DNA of 64,000 bases from JACMLD01 sp044227095 (lineage in GTDB: Bacteria; Bacteroidota; Bacteroidia; Chitinophagales; Chitinophagaceae), in the NCBI GenBank assembly GCA_044227095.1, contig JBGAFV010000001.1, positions 2,728,001 through 2,792,000 on the forward strand. The letters run 5' to 3'. The notes under the pieces were generated by a model that searched no databases, had not been told where the DNA came from, and saw only the letters and a list, made by a program, of their open reading frames with translations. A program made the position numbers and the translations under genes. This document shows positions 43,337-51,845 of the stretch, piece by piece (within the stretch, counting starts at the first letter, position 1; each line of letters starts with the position of its first letter).

Positions 43337-44365
43337 TCATAGTTCCCACCAATGCGCATTCGGATAAGATTTTCCCAATACAACCGGCTCACCAATTTTT
43401 GGTGTAGTAATAGCAAGATCTAATTCAGCCGCTTTTTTTACCACACGTTTTATAGGTTCATCCCACGAATGAAGAGAAAGTGTAAACTTGGCCCAGTGTA
43501 CCGGCAGCAATCTTTTTGCATTAAGATCAACAGCGGCCTGGGCTGTTTCTTCAGGCATCATATGTATATGTGGCCAATGGCCATTGTATTGGCCACATTC
43601 CAGTATAGCAAGATCAAAAGGGCCGAATTTATTTCCTATCTCTTTAAAATGTTTGTCGTAACCAGAATCGCCACCGAGATAAAGCGTATAACCTGCGGCT
43701 TTTAATACAAACCCTGCCCATAATGTTTTTCCGCGAGTAATACCCCTGCCGGAAAAATGCCGGCCAGGCGCTGCGGTTAGTTCCATATCATAGACACTTG
43801 TTGTTTGCCACCAGTCGAGTTCAGTGATAATAGATGTATCAAAGCCCCAGTATTCAAAATGTGAACCTGTACCAAGGCCGGTAACCACTTTTTTTATTTT
43901 AGGTTGCAAGGCACTGATAGAAATATAATCGAGGTGGTCGTAATGATCATGTGTTTGAACAAGTAAATCAATTGCAGGCATGTCTTCTACCGAGTATGTA
44001 TCTGCACCCTGATAAGCTTTTACCATAAATGAAAATGGCGCTGCATGATTGCTGAAAACAGGATCTACAAGTATATTAAGCCCGTTTATACGAAGAAGAT
44101 AAGACGAATGGCCAAACCATACAATTACCGGCGCATCATTTTCCAGGTTGTTTAAATCTGTTTTTATAAATGGTAAAGGAACCGGCGGCTTTGTATCTTT
44201 TGGTTTATTGATATAAGACTTTAACGTTTGCCAGAAAGAACTGTCTTCGGCCATTACAGGCGTAGGACTAATATTTTGAAATGATCCGTTCTTATAATTT
44301 GGCGACTGCTGAATTCTTTGCAATCTTTCTCCGGAAGGTTTTCTGCCAAATACTTTTGCAGCCAT
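43337..44365 (-). CDS. MBL-fold metal-dependent hydrolase (UlaG/NAPE-PLD-like)
   Basis: 342 residues. Metal-binding motif QTHDHYDHLDY (HxHxDH) near residue 140, earlier VWFGHSSYLLRINGLNILVDPVFS, and later LGGDSGYDKHF, ECGQYNGHWPHIHMMPEET and LPVHWAKFTLSLHSWDEP complete the two-metal site. This layout belongs to the UlaG/NAPE-PLD-like branch, which includes phosphodiesterases and lactonases. Several members are membrane or envelope lipases, but no signal peptide is clear here. Substrate unknown. Confidence 0.85.
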   Translation of the reverse strand: MAAKVFGRKPSGERLQRIQQSPNYKNGSFQNISPTPVMAEDSSFWQTLKSYINKPKDTKPPVPLPFIKTDLNNLENDAPVIVWFGHSSYLLRINGLNILVDPVFSNHAAPFSFMVKAYQGADTYSVEDMPAIDLLVQTHDHYDHLDYISISALQPKIKKVVTGLGTGSHFEYWGFDTSIITELDWWQTTSVYDMELTAAPGRHFSGRGITRGKTLWAGFVLKAAGYTLYLGGDSGYDKHFKEIGNKFGPFDLAILECGQYNGHWPHIHMMPEETAQAAVDLNAKRLLPVHWAKFTLSLHSWDEPIKRVVKKAAELDLAITTPKIGEPVVLGKSYPNAHWWEL

Positions 44366-44479
44366 TTTTTATTCGCAAGTTACTGGTTCGTCACGGTAAG
44401 CGCATCAAACTAATTTTTCTGTAATTAATTAAAAACATACGCTTATTTTTAATGCACGTCAGCATAACTGATTAATTAT

Positions 44480-45775
44480 TTGAAAAAGAAAATAACTGTT
44501 TATACTGCTTCGGCTATTGTTGTAGCCAACATGATTGGCACCGGTGTTTTTACCAGCCTCGGTTTCCAGTTATCATCTGTTCAGAATAGCATTACCATTT
44601 TTGTATTATGGTTGTCTGGCGGCATACTTGCTTTATTTGGAGCATTTGCTTATGCAGAGTTGGGAACGCATTTTAAAGAATCTGGCGGCGATTATATTTA
44701 TCTCTCACGGATATTTCATTCATTGCTGGGTTATCTATCTGCATGGGCTGGTTTAACTGTTGGTTTTTCTGCGCCTGTAGCGCTTGCAGCAATGGCATTT
44801 ACCAAATACCTGGCGCCTTTTGGTTTGCAGAATAATGCATGGCTGGCTATTGCAGTTATTATTCTAATTGGCCTTATGCACAGTTTTACAATTAAACATA
44901 GCAGTCGCTTACAAAATATTTCTACATTGGTTAAAGTGCTTTTTATAGTTGTACTGATAGCTATCGGGCTCTTTATGCAAGGAGGAACGGGTAATGCTTT
45001 TAATTACAGCAGCAGTTGGAAACATGAAATGATGACACCCGGCTTTGCAGTGTCTATGATTTATGTGGGCTTTGCGTACACGGGTTGGAACGCCGCTGCT
45101 TATGTTGTAGACGAGATTGATAACCCGGCAAAAAATTTGCCGAAAGCACTTATTGGAAGCGCAGTATTTGTAGCAGCAACTTATATCCTGTTCCAGTTTG
45201 TTTTGCTGAAACATGCATCAGCAGCGGCTATGACAGGCAAAGAAGAAGTTACTTTTATTGCATTTGATAATTTGCTGGGCAGTACCGGCGGAAAATGGGT
45301 GAGTGTTTTTATTGCGGTGCAACTTGTTGCTACCATTAGTTCTTATTTATGGGTTGGGCCCAGAGTAACCCGTGCCATGGCAGCAGAATATACATTGTGG
45401 AAACCACTTGCAAAAACAAATGCACATGGTATACCGGTAGCTGCTATATGGGCGCATGTTGGTATAAGCATACTGCTTGCACTAACTGGTTCGTTTGAAC
45501 GAATATTATTGTACGCAGGTTTTGTTCTGCAATTAATGGCTTCATTAACTGTTGCAACCAGCCTGTTTATAAAAGATAAAAAACCGGGTTCATTTAAAAG
45601 TCCGTTTAAACCTGTGCTGCAAATTATCTTTCTGTTGTTTAATGCATGGGTATTAATTTTTACAATTGCAGATAGGCCAAGAGAAAGTCTTATTGGTATT
45701 GGCATTTTGGTTGTTGGTGCTGTTGTTTATTATTTTGACAAGCCGGTTCATAGTTCTTCTATTCTAAAAGAGTGA
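44480..45775 (+). CDS. APC-superfamily amino acid permease
   Basis: 431 residues with about 12 transmembrane helices. The first helix carries VVANMIGTGVFTSLGF, the APC substrate-binding glycine motif; GAFAYAELGTHFKESGGDYIYL and YTGWNAAAYVVDEIDNPAKNLPKAL are further family signatures. Likely an amino acid/proton symporter or exchanger. The start is TTG (LKKKITVYTASAIV); no ATG precedes the first helix motif. Substrate unknown. Its stop overlaps a possible GTG start of the next gene. Confidence 0.88.
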   Translation: MKKKITVYTASAIVVANMIGTGVFTSLGFQLSSVQNSITIFVLWLSGGILALFGAFAYAELGTHFKESGGDYIYLSRIFHSLLGYLSAWAGLTVGFSAPVALAAMAFTKYLAPFGLQNNAWLAIAVIILIGLMHSFTIKHSSRLQNISTLVKVLFIVVLIAIGLFMQGGTGNAFNYSSSWKHEMMTPGFAVSMIYVGFAYTGWNAAAYVVDEIDNPAKNLPKALIGSAVFVAATYILFQFVLLKHASAAAMTGKEEVTFIAFDNLLGSTGGKWVSVFIAVQLVATISSYLWVGPRVTRAMAAEYTLWKPLAKTNAHGIPVAAIWAHVGISILLALTGSFERILLYAGFVLQLMASLTVATSLFIKDKKPGSFKSPFKPVLQIIFLLFNAWVLIFTIADRPRESLIGIGILVVGAVVYYFDKPVHSSSILKE

Positions 45776-45799
45776 TAGTATTTACAAAAGTTTTTTTGC

Positions 45800-45848
45800 A
45801 TAGAGGACTTTCGAACTCCCGAACTCCGAACTGTTTCGAACTTTTAAT
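45800..45848. repeat. 'CGAACTCC' word repeat
   Basis: TTTCGAACTCCCGAACTCCG followed by AACTGTTTCGAAC, three copies of the word GAACTcC closed by TTCGAA at each end. It lies in the gap, or in the extreme 5' end, of the radical SAM gene. Confidence 0.65.
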
Positions 45849-45867
45849 AATTGATAATAAAAGCATT

Positions 45868-46764
45868 TTGCTACAAAAGAAAACAGTTACATCCGTTTTA
45901 AATAAACACAAGAAAAGAGACACATGGTTTCTTGATGATTATTCTGTAAACCCCTATGAAGGTTGCAGTTGTAATTGTTTGTATTGTTATGTACGAGGCA
46001 GCAGGTATGGAGAAAATATGGATGAAGGATTGGTTGTAAAAGAAAATGCGCTGCAGGTATTGGAAAAACAATTGCAATCACGGGCAAAAAGAAAACAATA
46101 TGGAATAGTAGTGGTAGGGTCTGCTACCGATGCTTACATACATCATGAGAAAGAATGGAGAATAACAGAAGGCATGCTGCAATTGTTATTAAAGTACAGG
46201 TTTCCTGTTTTTATTAGTACAAAATGCAGTTTAATAGAACGTGATATTGAATTGCTTAAAGAAATTGATAAAGCTGCCATATTGCCCGATGATCTTGCAC
46301 ATACATTAAAGCGTGGCGTTGTCTTATCGGTTTCTCTTTCTACCATGAATGAAAAAATTGCTGCAATGCTTGAGCCGGGTGCCATTGCTCCTATAGATCG
46401 ATTGAGGCTAATACAAAGACTAAAAGCAGAGGGTTTTCTTGCAGGAGTTAATGCTATCCCTTTATTACCTTTCATTTCCGATACAGACGAAGAGCTGGAA
46501 AAAATAATTTCATTGGCAAAAATGCACAATGCAGATTATATACTGGCTGGCGGGTTAACATTGTTTGGCTCGGCACAGGCTGATAGTAAAACTTTGTATT
46601 ACCGGTTTCTTCAAAAATTTAATCCAACACTTATTGCTGAATACGATAAATTATACAACAGTAATTTTTATACGCAGCGTTCATATCAACAACAACTAAA
46701 AGTAAAAACGGATGCTGTTTGCAGAAAACATGCTATCCGCACTTCTATTATTGAGCAAGCGTGA
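45868..46764 (+). CDS. Radical SAM protein, SplB (spore photoproduct lyase)-like
   Basis: About 298 residues. The [4Fe-4S] motif CxxxCxxC is GCSCNCLYCYVRG, preceded by SVNPYEGC; VVVGSATDAYIHHEKEW, VFISTKCSLIERDIELL and AGVNAIPLLPFISDTDEELEK follow the SplB/Rv2578c-like pattern. Its substrate is unknown; in non-spore formers the family is suspected to act on DNA or RNA. No ATG precedes the cluster motif. I chose TTG at 45868; GTG at 45772, coupled to the permease stop, is also open but would translate the CGAACT repeat. The stop overlaps the AlkD-like start, which suggests a DNA-repair pair. Confidence 0.8.
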   Translation: MLQKKTVTSVLNKHKKRDTWFLDDYSVNPYEGCSCNCLYCYVRGSRYGENMDEGLVVKENALQVLEKQLQSRAKRKQYGIVVVGSATDAYIHHEKEWRITEGMLQLLLKYRFPVFISTKCSLIERDIELLKEIDKAAILPDDLAHTLKRGVVLSVSLSTMNEKIAAMLEPGAIAPIDRLRLIQRLKAEGFLAGVNAIPLLPFISDTDEELEKIISLAKMHNADYILAGGLTLFGSAQADSKTLYYRFLQKFNPTLIAEYDKLYNSNFYTQRSYQQQLKVKTDAVCRKHAIRTSIIEQA

Positions 46765-47327
46765 AACAATTAAACGAAATACAAAAAATACTAAAGGCAA
46801 ATGCTAATGCAGAAGCACTTGCAGCTCACCAGAAATTTGTTCCTGGTGCAGAAAAAGTATATGGTGTACGGATGCCTGTGCTTAACCTTATTGCTGCACA
46901 ATTTAAGCACGGTGGTTTTGAACTGATAAAAGCTTTATGGAATGCAGGCAGTCTTGAAGAAAAAACACTTGCAGCAAAAATACTTGGCAAAATAGCAAAA
47001 CAGGATCCATTGCTTTCTTTACAGTTAGTAAAAGATTTTTCTGGCAATATTGCAGACTGGGCTGTATGCGATGCACTGGGCATGCAAAGTTTAAAGCCTT
47101 TGGTTAAAACGCATGCAACAGAAATTTTTGCGCTAGCTGCTGAGCTAAACAGTTCTCCTAATTTTTGGCAGCGAAGATTATCGCTTGTATTGGTAGAATG
47201 GTATACAAGAGATAAAACCATGCACCCGAAGATTAATAAATTGATGAAAAAACTTGAAAAGGATGATGAGTATTATGTAAAGAAAGCTGTGGAATGGATA
47301 AAGAGGAATATGGATAAGGGGAAATGA
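46761..47327 (+). CDS. DNA alkylation repair protein, AlkD-like HEAT-repeat
   Basis: 188 residues of helical repeats, resembling the AlkC/AlkD DNA glycosylase family (QKFVPGAEKVYGVRMPVLNLIAAQFK; WAVCDALGMQSLKPLV; FWQRRLSLVLVEWYTRDK). AlkD removes bulky or positively charged alkylpurines. WAVCDALG and FWQRRLSLV hold the catalytic-surface Trp/Asp/Arg positions. It is shorter than B. cereus AlkD (~235). The start is GTG overlapping the radical SAM stop (GTGA), so they are coupled. Confidence 0.85.
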   Translation: MKQLNEIQKILKANANAEALAAHQKFVPGAEKVYGVRMPVLNLIAAQFKHGGFELIKALWNAGSLEEKTLAAKILGKIAKQDPLLSLQLVKDFSGNIADWAVCDALGMQSLKPLVKTHATEIFALAAELNSSPNFWQRRLSLVLVEWYTRDKTMHPKINKLMKKLEKDDEYYVKKAVEWIKRNMDKGK

Positions 47328-47330
47328 AGA

Positions 47331-47376
47331 TTGTCTGAACCAGGATTTAAGAGGATTTAAAGGATTGATAGGATAT
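47331..47376 (+). repeat. Dispersed 'GTCTGAACC' repeat, copy 3
   Basis: GTCTGAACCAGGATTTAAGA followed by GGATTTAAAGGATTGATAGGA, 4 bp after the AlkD-like stop. Closest to copy 1. Confidence 0.8.
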
Positions 47377-47469
47377 TATCAGCTAAAGGAAAATGGTGGA
47401 GGCATTACTAAATTACGCCGTGCCGCTGCTTCTCTTCGATTGCTGCGTGAAAAATAATTGTTACGGTTA

Positions 47470-47531
47470 AGTAAGTTGCTCAATGCTATGCAGTACAAGT
47501 GTGCGACGCAAGACTGTTTAATAGCATTACA
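47470..47531 (+). repeat. Dispersed GTACAAGTGTGCGACGCAA repeat, copy 3
   Basis: Exact core at 47493-47511, with CAATGCTATGCA ahead and GACTGTTTAATAGCA behind. Confidence 0.85.
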
Positions 47532-47577
47532 AAAGCCTGGTTCATAAAAAGGGCATTATATTTTCTTTAGCAATGAT

Positions 47578-47585
47578 TAATTTTG
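47578..47585 (+). promoter_or_regulatory. -7 box (TAatTTTG) for the threonine aldolase gene
   Basis: TAATTTTG, 18 bp before the ATG at 47604, giving a very short leader. No clear -33. Confidence 0.45.
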
Positions 47586-47603
47586 GCAACTAAACTTTTT
47601 ACA

Positions 47604-48620
47604 ATGCCGGTTGATTTACGATCAGATACCGTTACTCGTCCGGGTGCAGCTATGCTGGATGCAATGATGCATGCAAAAGTGGGCGATGATGTTTTTGAAG
47701 AAGACCCTACTGTAAACCGGCTTGAAGTGTTTGCAGCAGAAATGTTTGGACGGGAAGCAGCTATTTATTGCCCCACAGGAACAATGAGCAACCAGATTGC
47801 CATTAAGGCACATACACAACCCGGCGATGAAGTGGTTTGCGAAAAAAGCAGCCATGTTTATTTGTATGAAGGCGGTGGCATTGCTTTTAATGCAGCTGCA
47901 CAGGTAAGATTAATTGATGGCGACAGAGGCCGTATAAAAGCAGAACAGGTATTGGCTGCTATTAATCCGGATGATGTACATAAGCCAAGAACTTCATTGG
48001 TATGTCTTGAGAATACAGCTAACCGCGGCGGTGGCAGCTGCTATAAAGTAGCTGATATACTTAAGATAAAATCTGTTTGTGCAGAAGCAGGACTTGCATT
48101 GCACCTTGATGGTGCAAGATTGTTTAATGCTATGATAGCAAATGGTGAAACGCCTGAGCAATACGGGCAGTTGTTTGATACCATTTCTATTTGTCTTAAT
48201 AAAGGTTTGGGTTGCCCAATTGGAAGTATTTTAATTGGCAATAAAAAATTTATCCGTCATGCAAGGCGTATAAGAAAAGTTTTTGGCGGTGGTATGCGCC
48301 AGGCAGGCTTTATGGCGGCTTCTGGTTTATATGCTTTGCAGCACAATGTAAAAAGGCTTGAGCTTGATCATATTCATGCAAGGCAAATTGCAATGGCGCT
48401 TAAGCAAAAATCTTTTGTTGGCAATATAATGCCTGTAGAAACCAATATTATCATTTTTGAAACGGCAGCTCCTTATACTGCAAAATCACTGGCAGAAAAA
48501 TTTAACGAATACGAGATTAAATGCATTGCTATTTCGCCCACACAAGTAAGAATGGTTACACACCTTGACATTAATGAGCAAATGGTAAAAGAAGTAGTAA
48601 ACTGTATTGAAATGATGTAA
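47604..48620 (+). CDS. ltaE: Low-specificity L-threonine aldolase
   Basis: 338-residue fold-type I PLP enzyme cleaving threonine/allo-threonine to glycine and acetaldehyde. VDLRSDTVTRPGAAMLDAM is the typical start; the PLP Lys lies in SICLNKGLGCPIGS near residue 197. YCPTGTMSNQIAIKAH, KSSHVYLYEGGG and LHLDGARLFNA contribute to the cofactor and substrate site. ATG at 47604 is preferred over an in-frame TTG at 47583 because it matches the family start and sits after the -7 box. Confidence 0.93.
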   Translation: MPVDLRSDTVTRPGAAMLDAMMHAKVGDDVFEEDPTVNRLEVFAAEMFGREAAIYCPTGTMSNQIAIKAHTQPGDEVVCEKSSHVYLYEGGGIAFNAAAQVRLIDGDRGRIKAEQVLAAINPDDVHKPRTSLVCLENTANRGGGSCYKVADILKIKSVCAEAGLALHLDGARLFNAMIANGETPEQYGQLFDTISICLNKGLGCPIGSILIGNKKFIRHARRIRKVFGGGMRQAGFMAASGLYALQHNVKRLELDHIHARQIAMALKQKSFVGNIMPVETNIIIFETAAPYTAKSLAEKFNEYEIKCIAISPTQVRMVTHLDINEQMVKEVVNCIEMM

Positions 48621-48624
48621 AAAA

Positions 48625-48668
48625 TTGTAAGCAGCTTTATTTTTATTTAAACTGCTTACAACCTTTAT
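48625..48668. terminator. Bidirectional terminator between ltaE and the T9SS protein
   Basis: Perfect 10-bp stem TTGTAAGCAG / CTGCTTACAA with a 17-nt loop between convergent stops; CCTTTATTTTATTT follows on the + strand. Confidence 0.7.
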
Positions 48669-48669
48669 T

Positions 48670-49929
48670 TTATTTAATAATTATTTTCTGGCTATGCATT
48701 GTATTGCCGGCTTGCAAAGCAGCGATGTACGAACCCTGCTGCAAAGAGCCAAGATCATTTATTGTGATGGCATTACTTCCGGCAGACAGGTTTATTTTTT
48801 TCTGGTATACAGTGCGTCCGTTTATATCAAACAATCTTAAAACGGTTGCTTCATTTTTTGCTGCAAGAAAATTAACAGTAGCATTGTTATCAATAACGCT
48901 TGGATATATTTTAAGCGATTGCGTTTGAGTAGTATTGTTTGTACGGAACAACAATACGTTACTGTATTCTGTTTTACCGTTAAGATCTGTAAGTTTAAGT
49001 CGATAATACACTGTAGCTGCAGATTGATTGTTATCTGTAAAACCATAAGTTGTTACCGATGCCAGACCAGTAGCCATCTGTACTGTTGCAATAGTACTGA
49101 ACTGTCCTGCATTATCTGCTCTTTCTACAACAGCTTCTTTTATTGTATTTGAAGAAAGCATATTCCATGTTAAAACAACTTTATCATCTTTTGCATTACC
49201 TGTGAAAGATGAAAGTGATGGTAATGGAAGAAAAGAATTAGGGTAAAAGAATTTTTTAAAATAAAGACTTCTTAAACGCTGGTGAGAACCAGTAGCCCAG
49301 CTTGTAGCACCTGTTCTGAATGTAAACTTGCTAAGCGCTGCGTTTACAGTAGTAAACATTACCTGTCTTGGAGCAGTATCAACACCTGGGTAATCTACAC
49401 CAAGTACGTTTTTGCCGGTAGCCCAGGAACCGCTTATAGTCATATTCAGTTCTCCACCCAGCATGTCATAATCCACATAACCATTGGTAAGTTGTAAAAC
49501 GTCAAATTCTTTTACTTTACCGTCGCTGTATGTTTGTCCGTCTATATCAATTGGTGTGCATGGTATTTCTGTTTGTATCATTGGCGTGCTTGTACCGCCA
49601 ACAAGAAAGTTAATTTCAAACTCAATATAACCTGATGCACCTGCAGGCACCTGCAATATTGGTTGCAGCGCTTCTGCATAACCAGAAGGCCCGTCAATAT
49701 CATTGAGGATTATTCCACCGGTAATATCTTTAATGGTAACTGTTGCGTCAACACCTGGCTTTACATTCTGGAATAAATAGACTGCGTTTAATTGCCTGTC
49801 TGTACCAGAAATAAGAGAAGGGTTTCTGAAATCATAGTCGGGTTGACTAAATGCGGTTTGAAAGATTGAAAGCGACATTAAAAGAAAAACAATCTTTCTT
49901 AAAAGAATAAGGGTAGAGTTTTTTTTCAT
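48670..49929 (-). CDS. Secreted protein with T9SS type A sorting domain
   Basis: 419 residues from the ATG at 49929 (MKKNSTLILLRKIVFLLMSLSIFQTAFSQ, a signal peptide); the frame is open 93 bases further upstream but the signal peptide fixes the start. The mature protein is beta-rich with one Fn3-like segment (LPSLSSFTGNAKDDKVVLTWNMLSSNTIKEAVVERADNAGQFSTI) just before the C-terminal ~75-residue sorting domain (LKIYPSVIDNNATVNFLAAKNEATVLRLFDINGRTVYQKKI, ending KIIIK). The N-terminal part (residues 30-240) is not recognised. It would be exported by the type IX system and attached to the surface. Confidence 0.85.
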   Translation of the reverse strand: MKKNSTLILLRKIVFLLMSLSIFQTAFSQPDYDFRNPSLISGTDRQLNAVYLFQNVKPGVDATVTIKDITGGIILNDIDGPSGYAEALQPILQVPAGASGYIEFEINFLVGGTSTPMIQTEIPCTPIDIDGQTYSDGKVKEFDVLQLTNGYVDYDMLGGELNMTISGSWATGKNVLGVDYPGVDTAPRQVMFTTVNAALSKFTFRTGATSWATGSHQRLRSLYFKKFFYPNSFLPLPSLSSFTGNAKDDKVVLTWNMLSSNTIKEAVVERADNAGQFSTIATVQMATGLASVTTYGFTDNNQSAATVYYRLKLTDLNGKTEYSNVLLFRTNNTTQTQSLKIYPSVIDNNATVNFLAAKNEATVLRLFDINGRTVYQKKINLSAGSNAITINDLGSLQQGSYIAALQAGNTMHSQKIIIK

Positions 49930-50167
49930 AAAGGGTCGGTTCAAAGGGTTCGGTTTTCGGTTATTTGTTGATATTATTCCCCAAACTTCAGCTGAAATTA
50001 AAACTGCGGTTTTCTGAAGCATGTATAGTAAATCAACTATGTAAAAGTATAATGCATAGTTAACTAATGCAAGCCCAGAATGAGTTTTGTCAACGTAAAT
50101 TTACGAGACCCTAAGGGTTAACCTGTAAAAATCAGGAGGTTGTAGAACTGATTTTTTTTAAAAAATT

Positions 50168-51799
50168 TCAATCTTTTATTTGCAATTTTCGCAATTCCAG
50201 GAGATTTATACCATTTGCACGGAAACCCGTGATGCGTGGGTTAACAAGCCTGAAAACCTCGTCGTACCACAATGGTACAACAGGCGCATCATCAATTACC
50301 AACTGATCCATTTGCCTGTAAAGGTTTTGCTTTACCGTATCATTGGTTTCTATTAATGCTTTTTCATACAGTAGATCGAAAGCAGAATTGTTGTACCGGG
50401 TATAATTAGGTGGTGCAGGATTTTTACTATAAAAAACACCAAGATAATTTTCCGCATCGGGGTAATCTGCAATCCAGCTTCCCCTAAAAAACAAAGCCTG
50501 CGACTTTGCGGTTTGTTCCAGTAATAAACTTTTTTGTACTACTTCTACTTGTATTTTGATCCCGGCCTCTTCCAGTTCTTTTGCAATAAAACTTGCAAAG
50601 TCTGCATAGATAGGAATAGTAAGTAATTTAATAGTTGGAAAGTTATTGAAATCAAAGCCTGCTTCCTTTACCAATTGCCTTGCTTTTGCAGGATTATAAG
50701 TGTAGCCTTTTACTAAGGTTGAATCAAAACATGGAAAGCCTGCGGGGATAAAACCACTTTCTGCAGGAATACCTATAGAGTTACGCAGGTAAAGCATCAT
50801 CTTCTTTCTATCAAAACCATAATTGATTGCCTGCCTTATTTTTTTTAACCTCAGCGGAGAATTTTTTACCAGCGGATTGGTTGTGTCTACCACTATGCCC
50901 AGGTATTCTGTATTAAGATAAGGATGTTTGGCAAGTACAATTTTATCTTTCCATGCTGGTTTTAATTCACCTTTTTTGGTAATTACTTCGTCCTTAAAAG
51001 AAGGATCTATATCATTAATAAAATCTACCTGGCCCTGTTGAAACAACAGGAACTCAGTAGCCCTGCTATCGTAAAAAGAAATTTTTATTCCCTCTATATA
51101 AGGCAGTTGTTTTCCGCTGCTGTCTTTTTCAAAATAGCGATCATTTTTTACCATCACCATTGCCTGTCCTTCTTCCCAAGCAATCATTTTAAAAGGGCCT
51201 GTGCCGCATGGGTGATTGCGAAAATCTTTTCCGTATTTTTCTACCACCTCTTTTGGTACAACAGAACAGTATTGCATGCTAAGCAAACCAAGTACGGGGT
51301 TAAAAGGACGTGCAAGCAACAATTGAAAAGTAGAATCATTAATTACCGTAAAACCATTTGCACTGTCTACACGGTTATTAAAAATCCATGCGCCGCTGCT
51401 GGCGGTGTTTTTATCAATAATTCTTTTAAAGCTGTATAATACATCGTACGCATTCAGTTTGCGGCCTTTACCATTTGGGAAAGCGTCGTTATCGTGAAAG
51501 AAAACATCGGTACGCAGGTGAAATGTGTATTGTTTCCTGTCTGCAGAAACATCCCAGCTCTTGGCAAGCGATGGCACCATGTTCAGGTTGTCGTCTGTTT
51601 CTACCAGTGTATTGTACAATTGATGCACGGCCCACATTACAGACTGGTTTTTAGCAAATGCAGGATCAAGACTGGCAATACCCGTTACTTCATTGTAATG
51701 AAATATTTTTTTATTGTTATCATTGTTATGGTTGCAGCTTGCCAGCAGCAGGGTGCTGCAAAACAAGCCTATCCATTGAAAATATTTTTTTAACTGCAT
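50168..51799 (-). CDS. ABC transporter substrate-binding lipoprotein (SBP family 5)
   Basis: 543 residues; lipoprotein signal LLLASC (Cys near residue 22). SBP_bac_5/DppA-OppA fold: SLDPAFAKNQSVMWAVHQLYNTLVETDDNLNMVPSLAKSWDVSAD, RKQYTFHLRTDVFFHD, and a C-terminal part with IDDAPVVPLWYDE. Binds peptides or similar solutes in the periplasm. The long linker NHNNDNNKK follows the lipid anchor. No permease is adjacent. The double ATPase at 40106 is a possible partner. Divergent from the M1 peptidase (46 bp), which might supply peptides. Confidence 0.9.
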   Translation of the reverse strand: MQLKKYFQWIGLFCSTLLLASCNHNNDNNKKIFHYNEVTGIASLDPAFAKNQSVMWAVHQLYNTLVETDDNLNMVPSLAKSWDVSADRKQYTFHLRTDVFFHDNDAFPNGKGRKLNAYDVLYSFKRIIDKNTASSGAWIFNNRVDSANGFTVINDSTFQLLLARPFNPVLGLLSMQYCSVVPKEVVEKYGKDFRNHPCGTGPFKMIAWEEGQAMVMVKNDRYFEKDSSGKQLPYIEGIKISFYDSRATEFLLFQQGQVDFINDIDPSFKDEVITKKGELKPAWKDKIVLAKHPYLNTEYLGIVVDTTNPLVKNSPLRLKKIRQAINYGFDRKKMMLYLRNSIGIPAESGFIPAGFPCFDSTLVKGYTYNPAKARQLVKEAGFDFNNFPTIKLLTIPIYADFASFIAKELEEAGIKIQVEVVQKSLLLEQTAKSQALFFRGSWIADYPDAENYLGVFYSKNPAPPNYTRYNNSAFDLLYEKALIETNDTVKQNLYRQMDQLVIDDAPVVPLWYDEVFRLVNPRITGFRANGINLLELRKLQIKD

Positions 51800-51845
51800 A
51801 TTTCAATAACTACAACTAAATTTAGCAATCTAAAATTACAACGCT

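Noticed and set aside
45772..45867. GTG start of the radical SAM gene coupled to the permease stop.
   Set aside because: Not excluded, but it would translate the CGAACT repeat block into the protein; the TTG at 45868 gives a more family-like start.
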